Origin: Ochotona curzoniae
Lineage: Eukaryota; Chordata; Mammalia; Lagomorpha; Ochotonidae
DNA: 64,000 bases
Reading direction: 5' to 3'
Assembly: GCF_017591425.1 (NCBI RefSeq)
Contig: NW_024465421.1
Coordinates: 23,449,001-23,513,000, forward strand
In this document: in pieces, positions 49,331-64,000 of the stretch
How positions within the stretch are numbered: position 1 is the stretch's first letter
Layout of the letters: every line of letters begins with the position of its first letter
Program-made: the position numbers and the translations under genes
The notes under the pieces: model-generated
Seen by the model: the letters and a program-made list of their open reading frames with translations, nothing else
What the model was told of the DNA's origin: nothing
Database searches by the model: none

Positions 49331-50913
49331 TTGTTAATTTTAAAAGCAGAATCCAAATGAATTCAGTTGGAGACAGTGTTAGATCTGAGTTTGAAGACAT
49401 TCTGAATTAAGTGAAAATACAACAAAATAAATGTCAACGAGAAACAAATCCAGTTGCAGTCGAGCCCGAGGCCTCTGGGTCAGCCTGCGACCCGGCTGTC
49501 CTCGTGTTAACATCAAATGGTGGGAAGGGCTAAGAAACTGTTTTCTTTGAAATTACCTCAAAACAGAACACACAAGAATGAAATCACTAACTATAAAATC
49601 GTAAAAACACCCGGGGAGGGGCTCGTGTTGGATGGTTTAGTCTCTCCGCGATACCCTGTCCCCATGACGGGGGACCCGGCCAGGCCCGGCAGCCCCTCTT
49701 CGGACACAGCCTTCCACGGACATGCGGGCGGCAGCAGGGGAATGCCCGTCGCCCGGCACAGACTCCAGGCTCCTGGCCACAGCCTGGTCTCGCCCCAGTT
49801 GAGGCTGTCATCCGGTGAGGGGACAGGGAGGCAGACGGTCTCCGTCTCAGCTACAAAGGCTCCATGGCTGCGGGAGACGCGAGGGGGGGTGGGGGGGGGG
49901 GCTGATGGGGAAGGCCTGGGGGGAGGCCTGGGGGAGGCCAGGCTGTGGGCTTAGCCTATCAGAACCCCCAGTCGGAGCGATGCACAGCCAGCAGTCGTCT
50001 GAGTCTGACCTGTTCCAGCAGATAGGCCCCGGGCACACAGGTGCCAGAGTTCCCCTCACCCTGTGCCACCCGCTCTCCCCCAGCCCCCACCCCGCCCAGG
50101 AAGCCTCGGAGGCTGCTCTGGCTGAGACAGGACCAGGACCACAGCAGCCAACACAACAAGCCTGTGTTTGGTGTATACCAAAGTGGGGGGTCGGGGAAAG
50201 GGGTTCTGCCTGCTTGCCCAAGACCACCAGGGCTCCTGGCCCTCTCTGCTGCACACACAGGACACACAGGGGGAAGGGTGGAGCCCAGCGGCCTCAGCCT
50301 GCACACCACTCAGGGCTCGGACTGTCCCTGCGTCCACAGGACCCAGACCCTCAGGACCAGCTGAAGAAGAGGGGCCTCAGGCAGGATGCTCACTGTAGGG
50401 CTTGGCAGAGTCCACCTGATGAGGCTGCTCCAGGCTGCAGAGGACAGGGTCTCACAGGAGGGGCCTGCAGTGGGCAAGGGCTGCTCAGTGACCACAGGGC
50501 CCTTGGGGGAGCATGGGGCTAGGTGAGGGTGGCAGGCTCTAAGGGTCCTCTGGTTCAGGCTGTGGAGATGCAGCAGGATGGCTGGGGACCAAGTGACACA
50601 GGTTCCCTGGGTGTAACTGCACAGTGAGGCCCATGACAGCTTCAGGCTCTGCAGAAACATGGAACGCATGGTCAGCTTTCCAGTCCCTAGGGGCCAGGCA
50701 CTCCTGGGTGGGCAGAGATCTCACCAGAGAGCGGTCCCATGTACCGCCAAGAGGGGGCAGCACAGGCCGGTACTTGGCAATGGCTCCTCAGGCCTTCCCA
50801 GGGCAGACAGCTCCACCCACACCCCGCCACCCAGTACAAGGTGCTCCAGGGGGCACAGCCAGCGCTCCTGGAGCCTGGGCTGGCCTCCAGGCCCACTCAC
50901 CTGCAGTGGTTGC

Positions 50914-55147
<4,234 letters not shown>

Positions 55148-55314
55148 TCACCCTCCTGGGGCGACTTTCTGTGAAGTAAAAGAACACCCCTCCTAGGGGG
55201 CCCACAACTGCACTGGGATGCGACGAGACCTACCTGGGGCTGCAGTGCGGGAAGCCCTGGCAAGCACTGCAAGGGGCATCCCAGCTCTGAGGCTTGAGAA
55301 ACCTGAGCCAGCAT

Positions 55315-55558
55315 GCCCAGGCCTGCACCACGGCCCAGAGCTGCCAGCCTTCCATTGGGCTTACTCTACTTCTGATCTAGCTCCCTGCTGATGCTCCTGG
55401 GAAAGGGAGTGGAGGGTGGCCCAGGAGCTGGGCTCTCCCTGGCTGGAGCTCCTGCTTTGGCCTGACCCAACCCTGGCTGCTGTGGCCACTTCGAGCAGTG
55501 AACCAGTGGAAGGGAAATCGCTCTCTGTCACTCTACCTTTCAAGTAAGTAAATAAAGC
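55315..55558 (+). repeat. C-type SINE, old, in TBC1D24 intron 1
   Basis: Ends 'ctttcaagtaagtaaataaagc'. Confidence 0.7.
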
Positions 55559-55604
55559 TGTTACTATGCTCTCAAAGCCTATTCTCTTGCTACCAAGAAA
55601 TGCT

Positions 55605-55855
55605 GGAAGGGTTGTGGCCCTGCAGGCTGAGCCACTGCCTGGGAAGCCTGTGTCCCACATGACAGCATCGGAGAAGATCCCATAACAGATTCAGCGCCCT
55701 GGGAATGTGCCTGGAAGGCTGCAGACAGTGACTTAAGAACAGGAGACCCTGCACCCACACGGGCCCGACTTTTGGCTCGACCCTGGGGAAGGGAACCAGT
55801 GGACTGACGATCTCTCTCTGTCACTCTTCTTTGCAACATGAATGAATCTACAAAC
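55605..55855 (+). repeat. C-type SINE, old, in TBC1D24 intron 1
   Basis: Diverged copy ending 'tgcaacatgaatgaatctac'. Confidence 0.6.
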
Positions 55856-56864
55856 ACACACAACTGTTAGCATTCGGCATGCATCCTTCCCTTCACAGGA
55901 CAGCGTCCAGACAGCACCCCTCTGCTTCATGTGGAAAAACACACATGATGGGGATCCTGCTGAAGTGCCAGGCAGCACCTCCACAGTGCCGGACTAGGGA
56001 CTTCTCGTTCTGTAAACCCTGGCTCCCACCTCCCCGCACCCAGCAGTGGGGTCACAGAGGCTCGCCTGGCATACAGCCCCTGTGCAGGCCTGCCAGGGCT
56101 CCCTGCCAATGGGGGCATGGACAGACCACACTGTGGCCGTCTGGGCTGCAGGCGGAGCCCAGCTGCTCCACCTCTCTGCTGCTGTGCAGTGAAGCCCAAA
56201 TGTCTGCTTTCGGTTCTTTCTGGCCTAAGTTCAGAGGCTGCCGTCGCAAGGGTCCCCATGGGAAAGAAGCCAAACCAAGGGCTTCTGAGAAGAGTGCAAA
56301 CACCGTCCCACTGTGCATTCCTGGAAAGTCCAGCCCCTTCCTCCCCAGGAAGAGAGAGACCGGCAGGGCACCTTTGGCTGGCTCTGTCCCAGAACACAAG
56401 GCAGTGGGTCAGCTAGAGCTCATCCAGGGCAAGCCCAGGGAAGCCTGCCCTTCCCAGGCCAGTCAGCAACTGCAGGCTTGAGCCGTGCTGGCCCTTGCCC
56501 GGCTGCCCCAAGCCAGGTTGAACATTAAACCCAAACCTCCCAGTGAGTAATGCATCTTGCCAAGCGCCTGCAGGCAGAGGCAGGCCCACATTTCTACTTG
56601 CTTCTGCCGAAGGGGTCCAAGGACACACCAGCTCCAGAGGGACATGGAGGCAAGGGCCACACTGGACACCCTTCTGGATGTCCCGTGGGCCCCTCCTGCT
56701 CCCCGCACCTACGCCCAACAAGGGTGGGTACACCAAGACTGGAGAGACCAGGTCCAGGGGCCCATAGCTATTCTAGAGTGTAACACACCCAAGTCCCAAG
56801 GTGGGAAGCCTGGATCCCACTCCCTGCTGGTGACAGCCCAGGCACCTGGACCCCTCACACCTGG

Positions 56865-56945
56865 GTGAATGAAGGCTCTGGTTTGAACTCTGCCCAGCTT
56901 CAGCTGCTATGGGCATTTAGCAATGAACTAGCAGATGGTGTTGCT
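56865..56945 (+). repeat. C-type SINE fragment
   Basis: Short diverged piece ('cttcagctgctatgggcatttagcaatgaactagcagatgg' type). Confidence 0.4.
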
Positions 56946-57689
56946 TCATTAGGAAACTAAAAACACAAAAAATCCCAGCCAGATCCAGAATGGTTTCCTT
57001 GGCTTAAAAACGTTTATTACGTGAGGGGCACATGGACGTGTAATTACAGAGTAGAATGAGAGTAACCCCACGGGTCCACAGTGCCCCCATGCCTTGCACT
57101 CACCCTCGACAGCAGCCAGCTCTGCAAACGTGCCTCCTGGGCACGGGCCAGCCTGGGCAGCTGGGCCTTCAGCACGGGAAGTCCCAGTGGAAGGGCCTTT
57201 GGCTGTTAGTCCACCTGCCAGGGAGCTGCCTCACATGGTGCACACCATGCCTGCTCCCAGGCCCCAGCAATGCCAGTCTGGCCCTGCTCCTGTCCAGAAC
57301 ATGGCTCAGGACTGAGGGAGATGGGCGACACTCCAAAGTCCAGGTCATGGTGGGAAGGGCATGGTGCCCAAGCCTTGGGAAAGTCTTCCTGGTGCCGCCA
57401 CCACGAGTGACCCCTTGACTTAAGCAAAGGCCTTCACCCCACTGGGCAGTTGCTATCCCCCAGTGCCTGGCTGGCCACATCCGACACTCCCCTTCTCCTC
57501 TTTCATGGTCTGTGCCAGCAACCTTTGGTCTTAACCTCCTGACTTATCTGATAGCCGGCTATCTACAGAGGGCAAACTTCTAGATGCTTTGTAAAAAGAA
57601 AAAAAAAAAAAAGCTAGTAGGAATGAAAAACTTCTACTTTTCTACAGTGTTCTCTGTATCACACTTCTGGGGAGCACCATGTGCTGAGC

Positions 57690-58050
57690 CGCCTGCCAAG
57701 TTCTGCCATGGTGAGAGGGCAAGCCGAGCCCCCTACCCAAGTCCCGCCATAGTGAAAGGCCAGGCCGAGCCCCCCACCCAAGTCCCACCATGGTGAGAGG
57801 CCAGGCCGAGCCCTCCACCCGAGTCCCGCCATGGTGAGAGGCCAGGCCGAGCCCCCCACCCGAGTCCCGCCATGGTGAAAGGCCAGGCCGAGCCCTCCAC
57901 CCGAGTCCCGCCATGATGAGAGGCCAGGCCGAGCCCCCCACCCGAGTCCCGCCATGGTGAAAGGCCAAGCTGAGCCCCTCACCCGAGTCCCGCCATGGTG
58001 AGAGGCCAAGCTGAGCCCCTCACCCGAGTCCCGCCATGGTGAGAGGGCAG
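57690..58050. repeat. Minisatellite, 41-bp unit, in TBC1D24 intron 1
   Basis: Nearly nine tandem units of exactly 41 bp; copies of GTCCCGCCATGG start at 57741, 57782, 57823 and 57864. Each contains GAGAGGCCAGGCCGAGCCCC. The continuous minus-strand frame through it is an artefact. Confidence 0.93.
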
Positions 58051-58877
58051 GCACAGGCCCGCAGCCTCTTGTGAGGGGGTGAGGAAGGCCCCAGGGCTGG
58101 TCCACACTGCTCTGACAGCCGCGGGCTTCCAGCCCAGAGGTGAACAGGAGACACCCAGGCCCAGAGCACAGTGTGGCTGCACCTCCCATGGGGTGCAACC
58201 CTGAGGACAGCCTGATGGAGCAGCACTTAGTCCTCCCAAAGACGAGGAGGCTGGACACCCAAAGTCCCGGGGCCCGTGAGGGCAGTGCAGGGGTGAGTGC
58301 CTCCCTGATAGGCAGGGCCACACCCAGACAGTCATGCCCAGCACCCTCAGGCTTCTGCTCAGCTCCTGTGCTGTCCCCAAACGCAGCTCCAGGGACTCCA
58401 GGGGGAACATGTGATGGAGACAGGGCCGTGCTGGGCCGGAGGTACCACTGCACTCCTCCACAACCCCTTCCTGCAGGGGCCCCGGGAGCACCTGCTTACT
58501 GAGACTCTGGCCCAGATGCTGCCTCATCCCACAGGTTTCTATGGCAACGCCTCCTGGACCAGAAGCGAGACACTCCCCAGCAGTTAAGGGCACCGTGGAC
58601 AAGCAGTGGGCCTGGGACAGGGCAGGGATGGATGCTGATAAGCAGCACAGCCAGAAGGAGGCAGGAGGGGGCTGGGCAGGTGCATGAGGGGCAGATTGCC
58701 CACTCTGGGCAGGGGAGCCAGGAGAAGAGGTGGGTGCTAGGGCCAGGCCGCGCCAGGAGGGCACAGAGGATGGGCAGAGAGCGAGTCAATCAATGGGGCA
58801 ATATGCCAAGAATCCTGCCCGGGTAATCCCACTCTGGAGTTTTCAGCACAGCTGCTTCTCATACAAAAGCTAGCAGA

Positions 58878-59193
58878 GGGCCCGGCGCGGTGGCACAGTG
58901 GTTAAGGTCCTCGCCTTGCACGCCCGGGATCCCATATGGGTGCCGGTTCTAGTCCTGGTGGCCCCGCTTCCCATCCAGCTCCCTGCCTGTGGCCTGGGAA
59001 AGCAGTTGAGGACGGCCCAAAGCTTTGGGACCCTGCACCCGCGTGGGAGACCCGGAAGAGGCTCCTGGCTTCGGATCGGCATAGCAGTGGCCGTTGCGCT
59101 CACTTGGGGAGTGAATCATCAGATGGAAGATCTTCCTCTCTGTCTATCCGCCTTTCCAATAAAAAAAATAATAAAAAATAAATCTTTAAAAAA
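58878..59193 (+). repeat. C-type SINE, young full-length
   Basis: Starts 'gggcccggcgcggtggcacag', very similar to the copies at 2621 and 13219. Confidence 0.9.
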
Positions 59194-59814
59194 ACAGGGC
59201 CAGCCAGTGACTCCCAGCAACTCTGCGGGTGATACCAGCTGCTGGCATAGAGGGGCTGGCCCACATCTGGATGCCATCTGCTGGTGGCCCAGTGGCTCCA
59301 CTGCCACATCCACTGTGGCCATGGGATGGCTCTGGGCACCAGCAGCCAACAGCACTCCAGCCCTGCCTGGCCACAGACAGGGCACAGGCCCGGCTTCTGC
59401 CGCCAGACACATGCCTCCTGGCAGCAGCTGGGAGTGCAGAACAAAGAGGGGCGGTGGAAGGGGCACACTCAGCCAGCACCTGTGGCCCTCCACAGCAGCC
59501 CCCGCCTCGCTACGTGCTAAATAGACCACATCGTTCCCATAGTTGCCAGGAGACACTGAGAGCCCACCCTTGGTACGGGGACGGGGAGGACACAGCAATG
59601 CCATACCATGCCCGTGCTGCCTGGCAAGGCGATGGTCTGAGTCCAGACACCACCTGGTCAGTGGCTGGGGTGTCTGTGCAGCTGAGGGTGTGGCCGGACA
59701 CTTGGGGTAGAGGGCCTGGCAGGTGGCACAGAGCCTGGAAGGGCAGCTGGGATGGAGAGTCCAGAGTGTAAATGCTGGGAGAGGGCTGGTCACACACAGG
59801 CAGGCAAAGGCCAA

Positions 59815-60040
59815 GGGCATGCGGGCAACAGCCAGCACCCTGGGCCAGGTGGAGGCCACAGGAGCGCGGGTAACAACCACCACCTTGGGGGTGGGGAGGG
59901 GGCACAGGCGCATGGGTGAGAGCCACCATCCTGGGCCGGGAGGAGGCCGTGGGCACGTGGGTGATAGCCACCATCCTGGGCCGGGGAGGGGGCACAGGTG
60001 CACGGGTGACAGCCACCACCTTGGGCCAGGGAGCTGGCTC
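59815..60040. repeat. Minisatellite, 45-bp unit
   Basis: About five diverged units of 45 bp with the phrase GCCACCATCCTGGGCCGGG and a GGGCAC(A/G)(T/C)GGGTGA end. The 45-bp period keeps a 15-residue repeat open on the minus strand, without sign of being a gene. Confidence 0.85.
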
Positions 60041-63000
60041 TGGGGCTGATGGGAGTGTGACTCCCTCAGGAGGAGAGAGCCAGGGAATGCCTCATCCCAC
60101 CCACCAAGAGTCTCCATGACGTCAGTGGATATGCAGGGCAGATACCAGCCCATGTGCCACCGGGCCACACCCATTATTCCAGATTCTCTCCCAAATGCCT
60201 GCTAGGTCCCTGGCATGGCATGAAGTGTCACAGATATGCAAAGAAGGCCCCTGGCAACAGGAAAGCCGCACGAGCGGACAGTCACACCACTCCCAGCAGC
60301 CCCCTTGGCAGTGACTGCTCACATGGGGTCTGTAGCACTTCTGGGAGGCATGGGCCTGGTGTCCCACAGAAAGGCGCCTCGACCCCCTGAGGGGCACCAA
60401 GACAGTGTGGCAGAGCAGCACAGCCTGGCCATCCTTGCCTGGCGCACGTGGAAGGCAGACAGGAAGCAGCAGCCACCAGAGACACTGGGCCAGGGGACAT
60501 GGCAGGGACAGAGCTGTCCTGTCAGAGGCCACTGCATGGACGCTTAACTTCCACAAGGGCTATTTGGGGAACATATCCCTGAAGTTCCACCCCCTGCCTG
60601 GGGCAGGGGCAGGTTAGGAAGACCCTGACAATGGGGCGGCCTCACTGACTTGTGTGGCCATGGCTGCCAGGCCTCGCCATCCCACCTGCTGCTCCTCCTC
60701 GCTCTCTTTTCTTCCTGGTCTAGCCCCTGGTCACCCTGCTCTCACTGTCTCTGAGATACTGGGCCCTGCCAGACCCTGCCTCCCTCTCTGTGCTGCCACC
60801 ACGGGGGCCTTCATACAGCACGGGCCCCTGCCAGGTTGAAAATCCTCTTTTCTATCCCTTCCCACACACCTTGGTGCCCCAGGAGCCTATCTGTCCAGAG
60901 ATGATGCAGCCATGGACCAGCCCAAGGCTCGACTCACCTCCCATCCCAGCAGGAAGCCAGCCTGCAGCTCACTTCTCTTCCTCATCCTCACACCAAACTG
61001 GCAATCACACCACCACCTTCTGGTGCCCAGTGTGCTGGTCCTCAGTGCCACCTGGCACGCCTCTCTGGCACGCCTGCCAGCACCCTCTCCAGTTCCCAGG
61101 GCTGGCTCACAGTTTCTCCCTTCCATTCCCCCTTAAGAAGGGCTGTAGAGTGGGTGTGCCCTCCTCTCCCCTCTGGCCAGCTCTTCATCTGCATCCCAGT
61201 GCCACTGTGGGCACAGGTGCTATGGACCCAAACTCGTTGTCCTGCCAACCATGGCCTGCCACTACAGACAGGTCAGAACACAGAAGTGCCGAGGCTCCGC
61301 TTGGGCACTGTCCTCCCTCCCAGGCAGGGGCTTGCGAGGGTGCTCGCCAGTCCCATGCGTGTGTCCCTCGCTCATACCCCCTGAAGCAGGGGTATGGATG
61401 CCACTCACTCCCTGCTAGCCTTACCTCTGGCAGAGCTGCTCCCCGACAGCCTGCTGGAGCCTACCCTCGTCCTGGCAGAGTATCCTCCATCCCCACCAGC
61501 AGCTGTCCACCTGTCTCCTGTGTGGGTGGCCTCAACCAACCCTGCCTGGCCCCACCTTTCATGACACAGCCCTGCCAGCAACAGCTTCAGGATTCCTTGC
61601 CACCAGGTACCAAAGGCAATGTACACGCCACACTCAGGGGTGGCCCTTACATCTCTGATCCAGTAGCTGCCCTGGGTGAACCCCCTGGAGCCACGCACCT
61701 TCTTAGTGCTCCCCTGCAGCAGTCCCTGCAGTGACCTGCTCATCCGCTTTTATCCCAGCCTCACTCTGTTCCTGCCCACACAGGTGGAGGCCCCAGGCAG
61801 GAGGAAACCTGAGCAGCAGACAGGCAGACGCTCAGAAAAATCCAACCACCAGGGACAGGGTGACACTTTAATTCTGAAGGCTTGCCAGGATGAGTGGCAT
61901 GGCCAGCCTGCCCAGGCACACCGGGAGGTGAGGTGAGGAGTGTGCCACCTAAGCCTGGAAGCCGACCAGAGGGATTTTCCAAATGTCAGTGTCGGCCCGC
62001 ATTCCACAGGGACACGCAGAGCCAGCTGCCAGGGAAGCCGATAGTGGGTGCAGACAAAGGCAGGCACGTGTCAGTGCGTCTGTCCCAGCGCCAGGGGCCA
62101 ACTGGCTGGCCTGCCTGCCACCGCGTGCAAGTTCACGTGCACACCCAGGCCTAAGGCAGGATTCTGAGCTCGGCACCTCTGCCCCAGGCTGGTCCACACA
62201 GGCAGGGCTATACTCGGAACAGGCCTTGTTCAGCTCAGGAGCTTCCTCTTTCAGCTCCAGAGGTCCTGTCAGCAGTAGTCCTGGAAACATCCCCACCTCC
62301 CTGCACCCCAAGACAGGATGGGAATCCGGGCAGGGGTGCCCAGCCCACACTGGCAAGCACTGTGGCGGGGGTGGCTGGGAGGCCCCTCACACCCTCAGGG
62401 AGTTCTGGGCACAGAGTCATACGTGCTTGCTCATTTCAGGAGGCATCCCAGCCATGCACCCCACACACCAGGCATCAAACGTGGGGAGCACACAGATCTG
62501 TGGGAACCCCCATCTCAGGCCAGGAGTACAACCATGCCAAAGTAGGCACAGGTGCCATGGCTGAAAAGCATGGGGTTCCTCTGCTCAGGACAGGTGCCCC
62601 AGAGCCACTGACTGACTCAGAGGGAACCTGAAGTGGCCACAGTTTCATCAGCGGGCAGGGACAGACCATGGGAAGGCCGGGGCTAGCAGCGAGCACAGGC
62701 TGGGAGCACTCCTGAGGGCAAAGGCAGTTTTAGGTCCGGCCTCACAGGCTTCAAGGAGCCACAGGTACCAGAGACGGAGGCCAGGGGTCCAAGGCCCTGC
62801 CAAGAAGGGACAGAGTGGAGAGCAGGAGCGTCCTCAGCCCTCAGTTCTTCTAGGACCAAGGTGGAACAGGGTGTGGAGTTCAAGGCTGAAGGGACGTAGG
62901 TGGAGCTACACTTAGTCAAGGGCCTCTGCTGGCAACAGAATCACCTGACAGCAGATGACCTGGGGGAGAACGGGTGGTGCCAACTAAAACTGATAAGCAG

Positions 63001-64000
63001 ATACACCCACGGCTCAGGCTGTGTGCCACCTCTGAAAGAAGACAGCACCCTGGGGTGAGACGAAGGGAGAGGTCCTCGCTGCCCATGCGCGACCTACAGC
63101 CATCTGGGAGGTTGGCAGCCATGTGTGCTCCAGGAAACACACAGAAGGACAGCTCACAGACCCGTCCAGAGGCTTGGCCAGCCCTGAGGGGCCCAGCTGG
63201 GGAGACGTGGGGGGCCCTTGGAGGAACTGGGGAGGGGGCCCTGCCACACTCTGGGCTTGTGCATCTCTTCAGTGTGGACGCTGACACTGCCCATCCGAGG
63301 GAGGGGCGGAGAAGACGGCCAGCGTTTTCTAGAAGCATAATCCTGGGAGACCAGCCCAGCATCTGGAGGTAAACGGGGTTCTCTGTGATGAACACCCAAC
63401 TCAGGGAGTCCCCAGTAGGCACAGGGACCTGAGGGACAGGAGGCCCCCAGAGGACACCTGCGCTGTGTCTGACCCCCTGCATTCCAAGCAGAAAGCTGAG
63501 TCTGCCACAGACACGAAGAGGGCAATCCCTCTCCCCACCTCTAAGGCAGCGGGCTGCCACCCGGCCGGTCACCTCAGTTTCCTTGTTTTAAGGACTAAGT
63601 CAGGGGTCTACGGGGTCCGGCCTCTGTCCTAACGCATGTGCTCTCCAGGAAAGACCAGCCCACTCCCTGGCTTCAACGGCCCAGCCCGGAACACGACCCA
63701 CAGCGTGCACCTGTAGCCAGGACACTGACCCCTCCCGCACCGTGGCCACCCCGCATTGGCACCCTGCAAGCAGTCCCCCCTGGCTGCCCCTCAGCAGACT
63801 GTCTGGGTCACTCACAAAACCAAGCCACAGGGACAGGGAGGGCTTTGCCACCACTACCAGAAGAAAAGTGAACCAGGGGCTGCCAGCGCAGCCCCGACTC
63901 CCACCTGTGCAAGCTCTCCCCTGCCCTCCCCACAAGGCCAGTGTGCGTGCAGGGAGCCACGTCCTCGTCACTCCACCCCGCGCTGGCACCGGCTCTGCCC
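60040..64000. other. SINE-free right end, TBC1D24 intron 1
   Basis: Four kilobases with no interspersed repeat that I can see. Many open frames exist but none resembles a known protein. By human synteny this is 5' intronic sequence of TBC1D24, with its promoter and NTN3 expected further right. Confidence 0.45.

Larger units (their letters stand above)
47340..50913 (-). other. TBC1D24: TBC1D24 3' UTR and downstream flank
   Basis: Human TBC1D24 has a 3' UTR of several kilobases, so most of this span may be transcribed. The minus-strand AATAAA hits I see (47909-47914 and near 48608) fall inside SINEs, so I cannot place the mRNA end. No coding exon was recognised here. Confidence 0.4.

Noticed and set aside
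50745..50760. CTCF-like CCGCCAAGAGGGGGCAGC in the TBC1D24 3' UTR, and a similar one near 53455
   Set aside because: Two positions of the core mismatch and there is no supporting context; too weak to annotate.
57659..58764. Long minus-strand frames with a repeated PLTMAGLGW motif
   Set aside because: They are translation of the 41-bp minisatellite in TBC1D24 intron 1.
62916..63572. 218-codon minus-strand frame near the right edge
   Set aside because: No recognisable domain, no splice or synteny support, and composition like its surroundings. Netrin-3 (NTN3), expected further right, was not recognisable.

Overview
This window is mammalian nuclear DNA. It holds spliced genes with GT-AG introns, CpG-island promoters and dense tRNA-derived SINEs of the lagomorph C (CSINE) type. 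The SINE head, its 'ccaaagc(a/t)ttgggaccctgcacccg' body and its '(aaataaat)cttt(a)n' tail point to a lagomorph, and the subfamily looks more like pika (Ochotona) than rabbit. The species call rests on remembered consensus sequences, not on a search.

Four protein-coding genes lie head to tail, all on the minus strand. Read right to left they are TBC1D24, ATP6V0C, AMDHD2 and PDPK1. This is the order and relative orientation of human 16p13.3, so the window is a reverse-complemented syntenic block. TBC1D24 (coding 55006 to 50914, seven coding exons including an 18-nt microexon), ATP6V0C (41233 to 37979, three exons) and AMDHD2 (37401 to 32068, eleven exons) are complete and open. Every splice phase adds up, giving predicted lengths of 555/561, 155 and 409 residues. 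PDPK1 enters from its promoter at about 22.8 kb. Only coding exons 1 and 2 are present, and the rest of the gene lies beyond the left edge.

Layout: 1-1895 is PDPK1 intron 2; 1896-22766 is PDPK1 exon 2, a 20.6-kb SINE-rich intron 1 and exon 1 inside a CpG island; 23.4-31.2 kb is intergenic, with SINEs, an L1 3' end and a CTCF/NRF1-like motif pair; 32.07-37.40 kb is AMDHD2; 37.5-41.4 kb is ATP6V0C, whose poly(A) signal is about 145 bp from the AMDHD2 start codon; 41.7-50.9 kb is intergenic plus the TBC1D24 3' UTR, with a large 26/28-bp minisatellite and an AT-rich insert; 50.9-55.1 kb holds the TBC1D24 coding exons; 55.1-64 kb is TBC1D24 intron 1, with two minisatellites and a SINE-free right end.

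Three products act on or near endolysosomal membranes or related signalling: the V-ATPase proteolipid c subunit, a TBC/TLDc vesicle-traffic protein, and PDK1 upstream of AKT and S6K. AMDHD2 recycles N-acetylglucosamine 6-phosphate. I found no bacterial-type operons, CRISPR arrays or unknown protein system. The most interesting signals are regulatory (E-box clusters, the microexon) and structural (same-site retrotransposition, Z-DNA-prone and intronic minisatellites).
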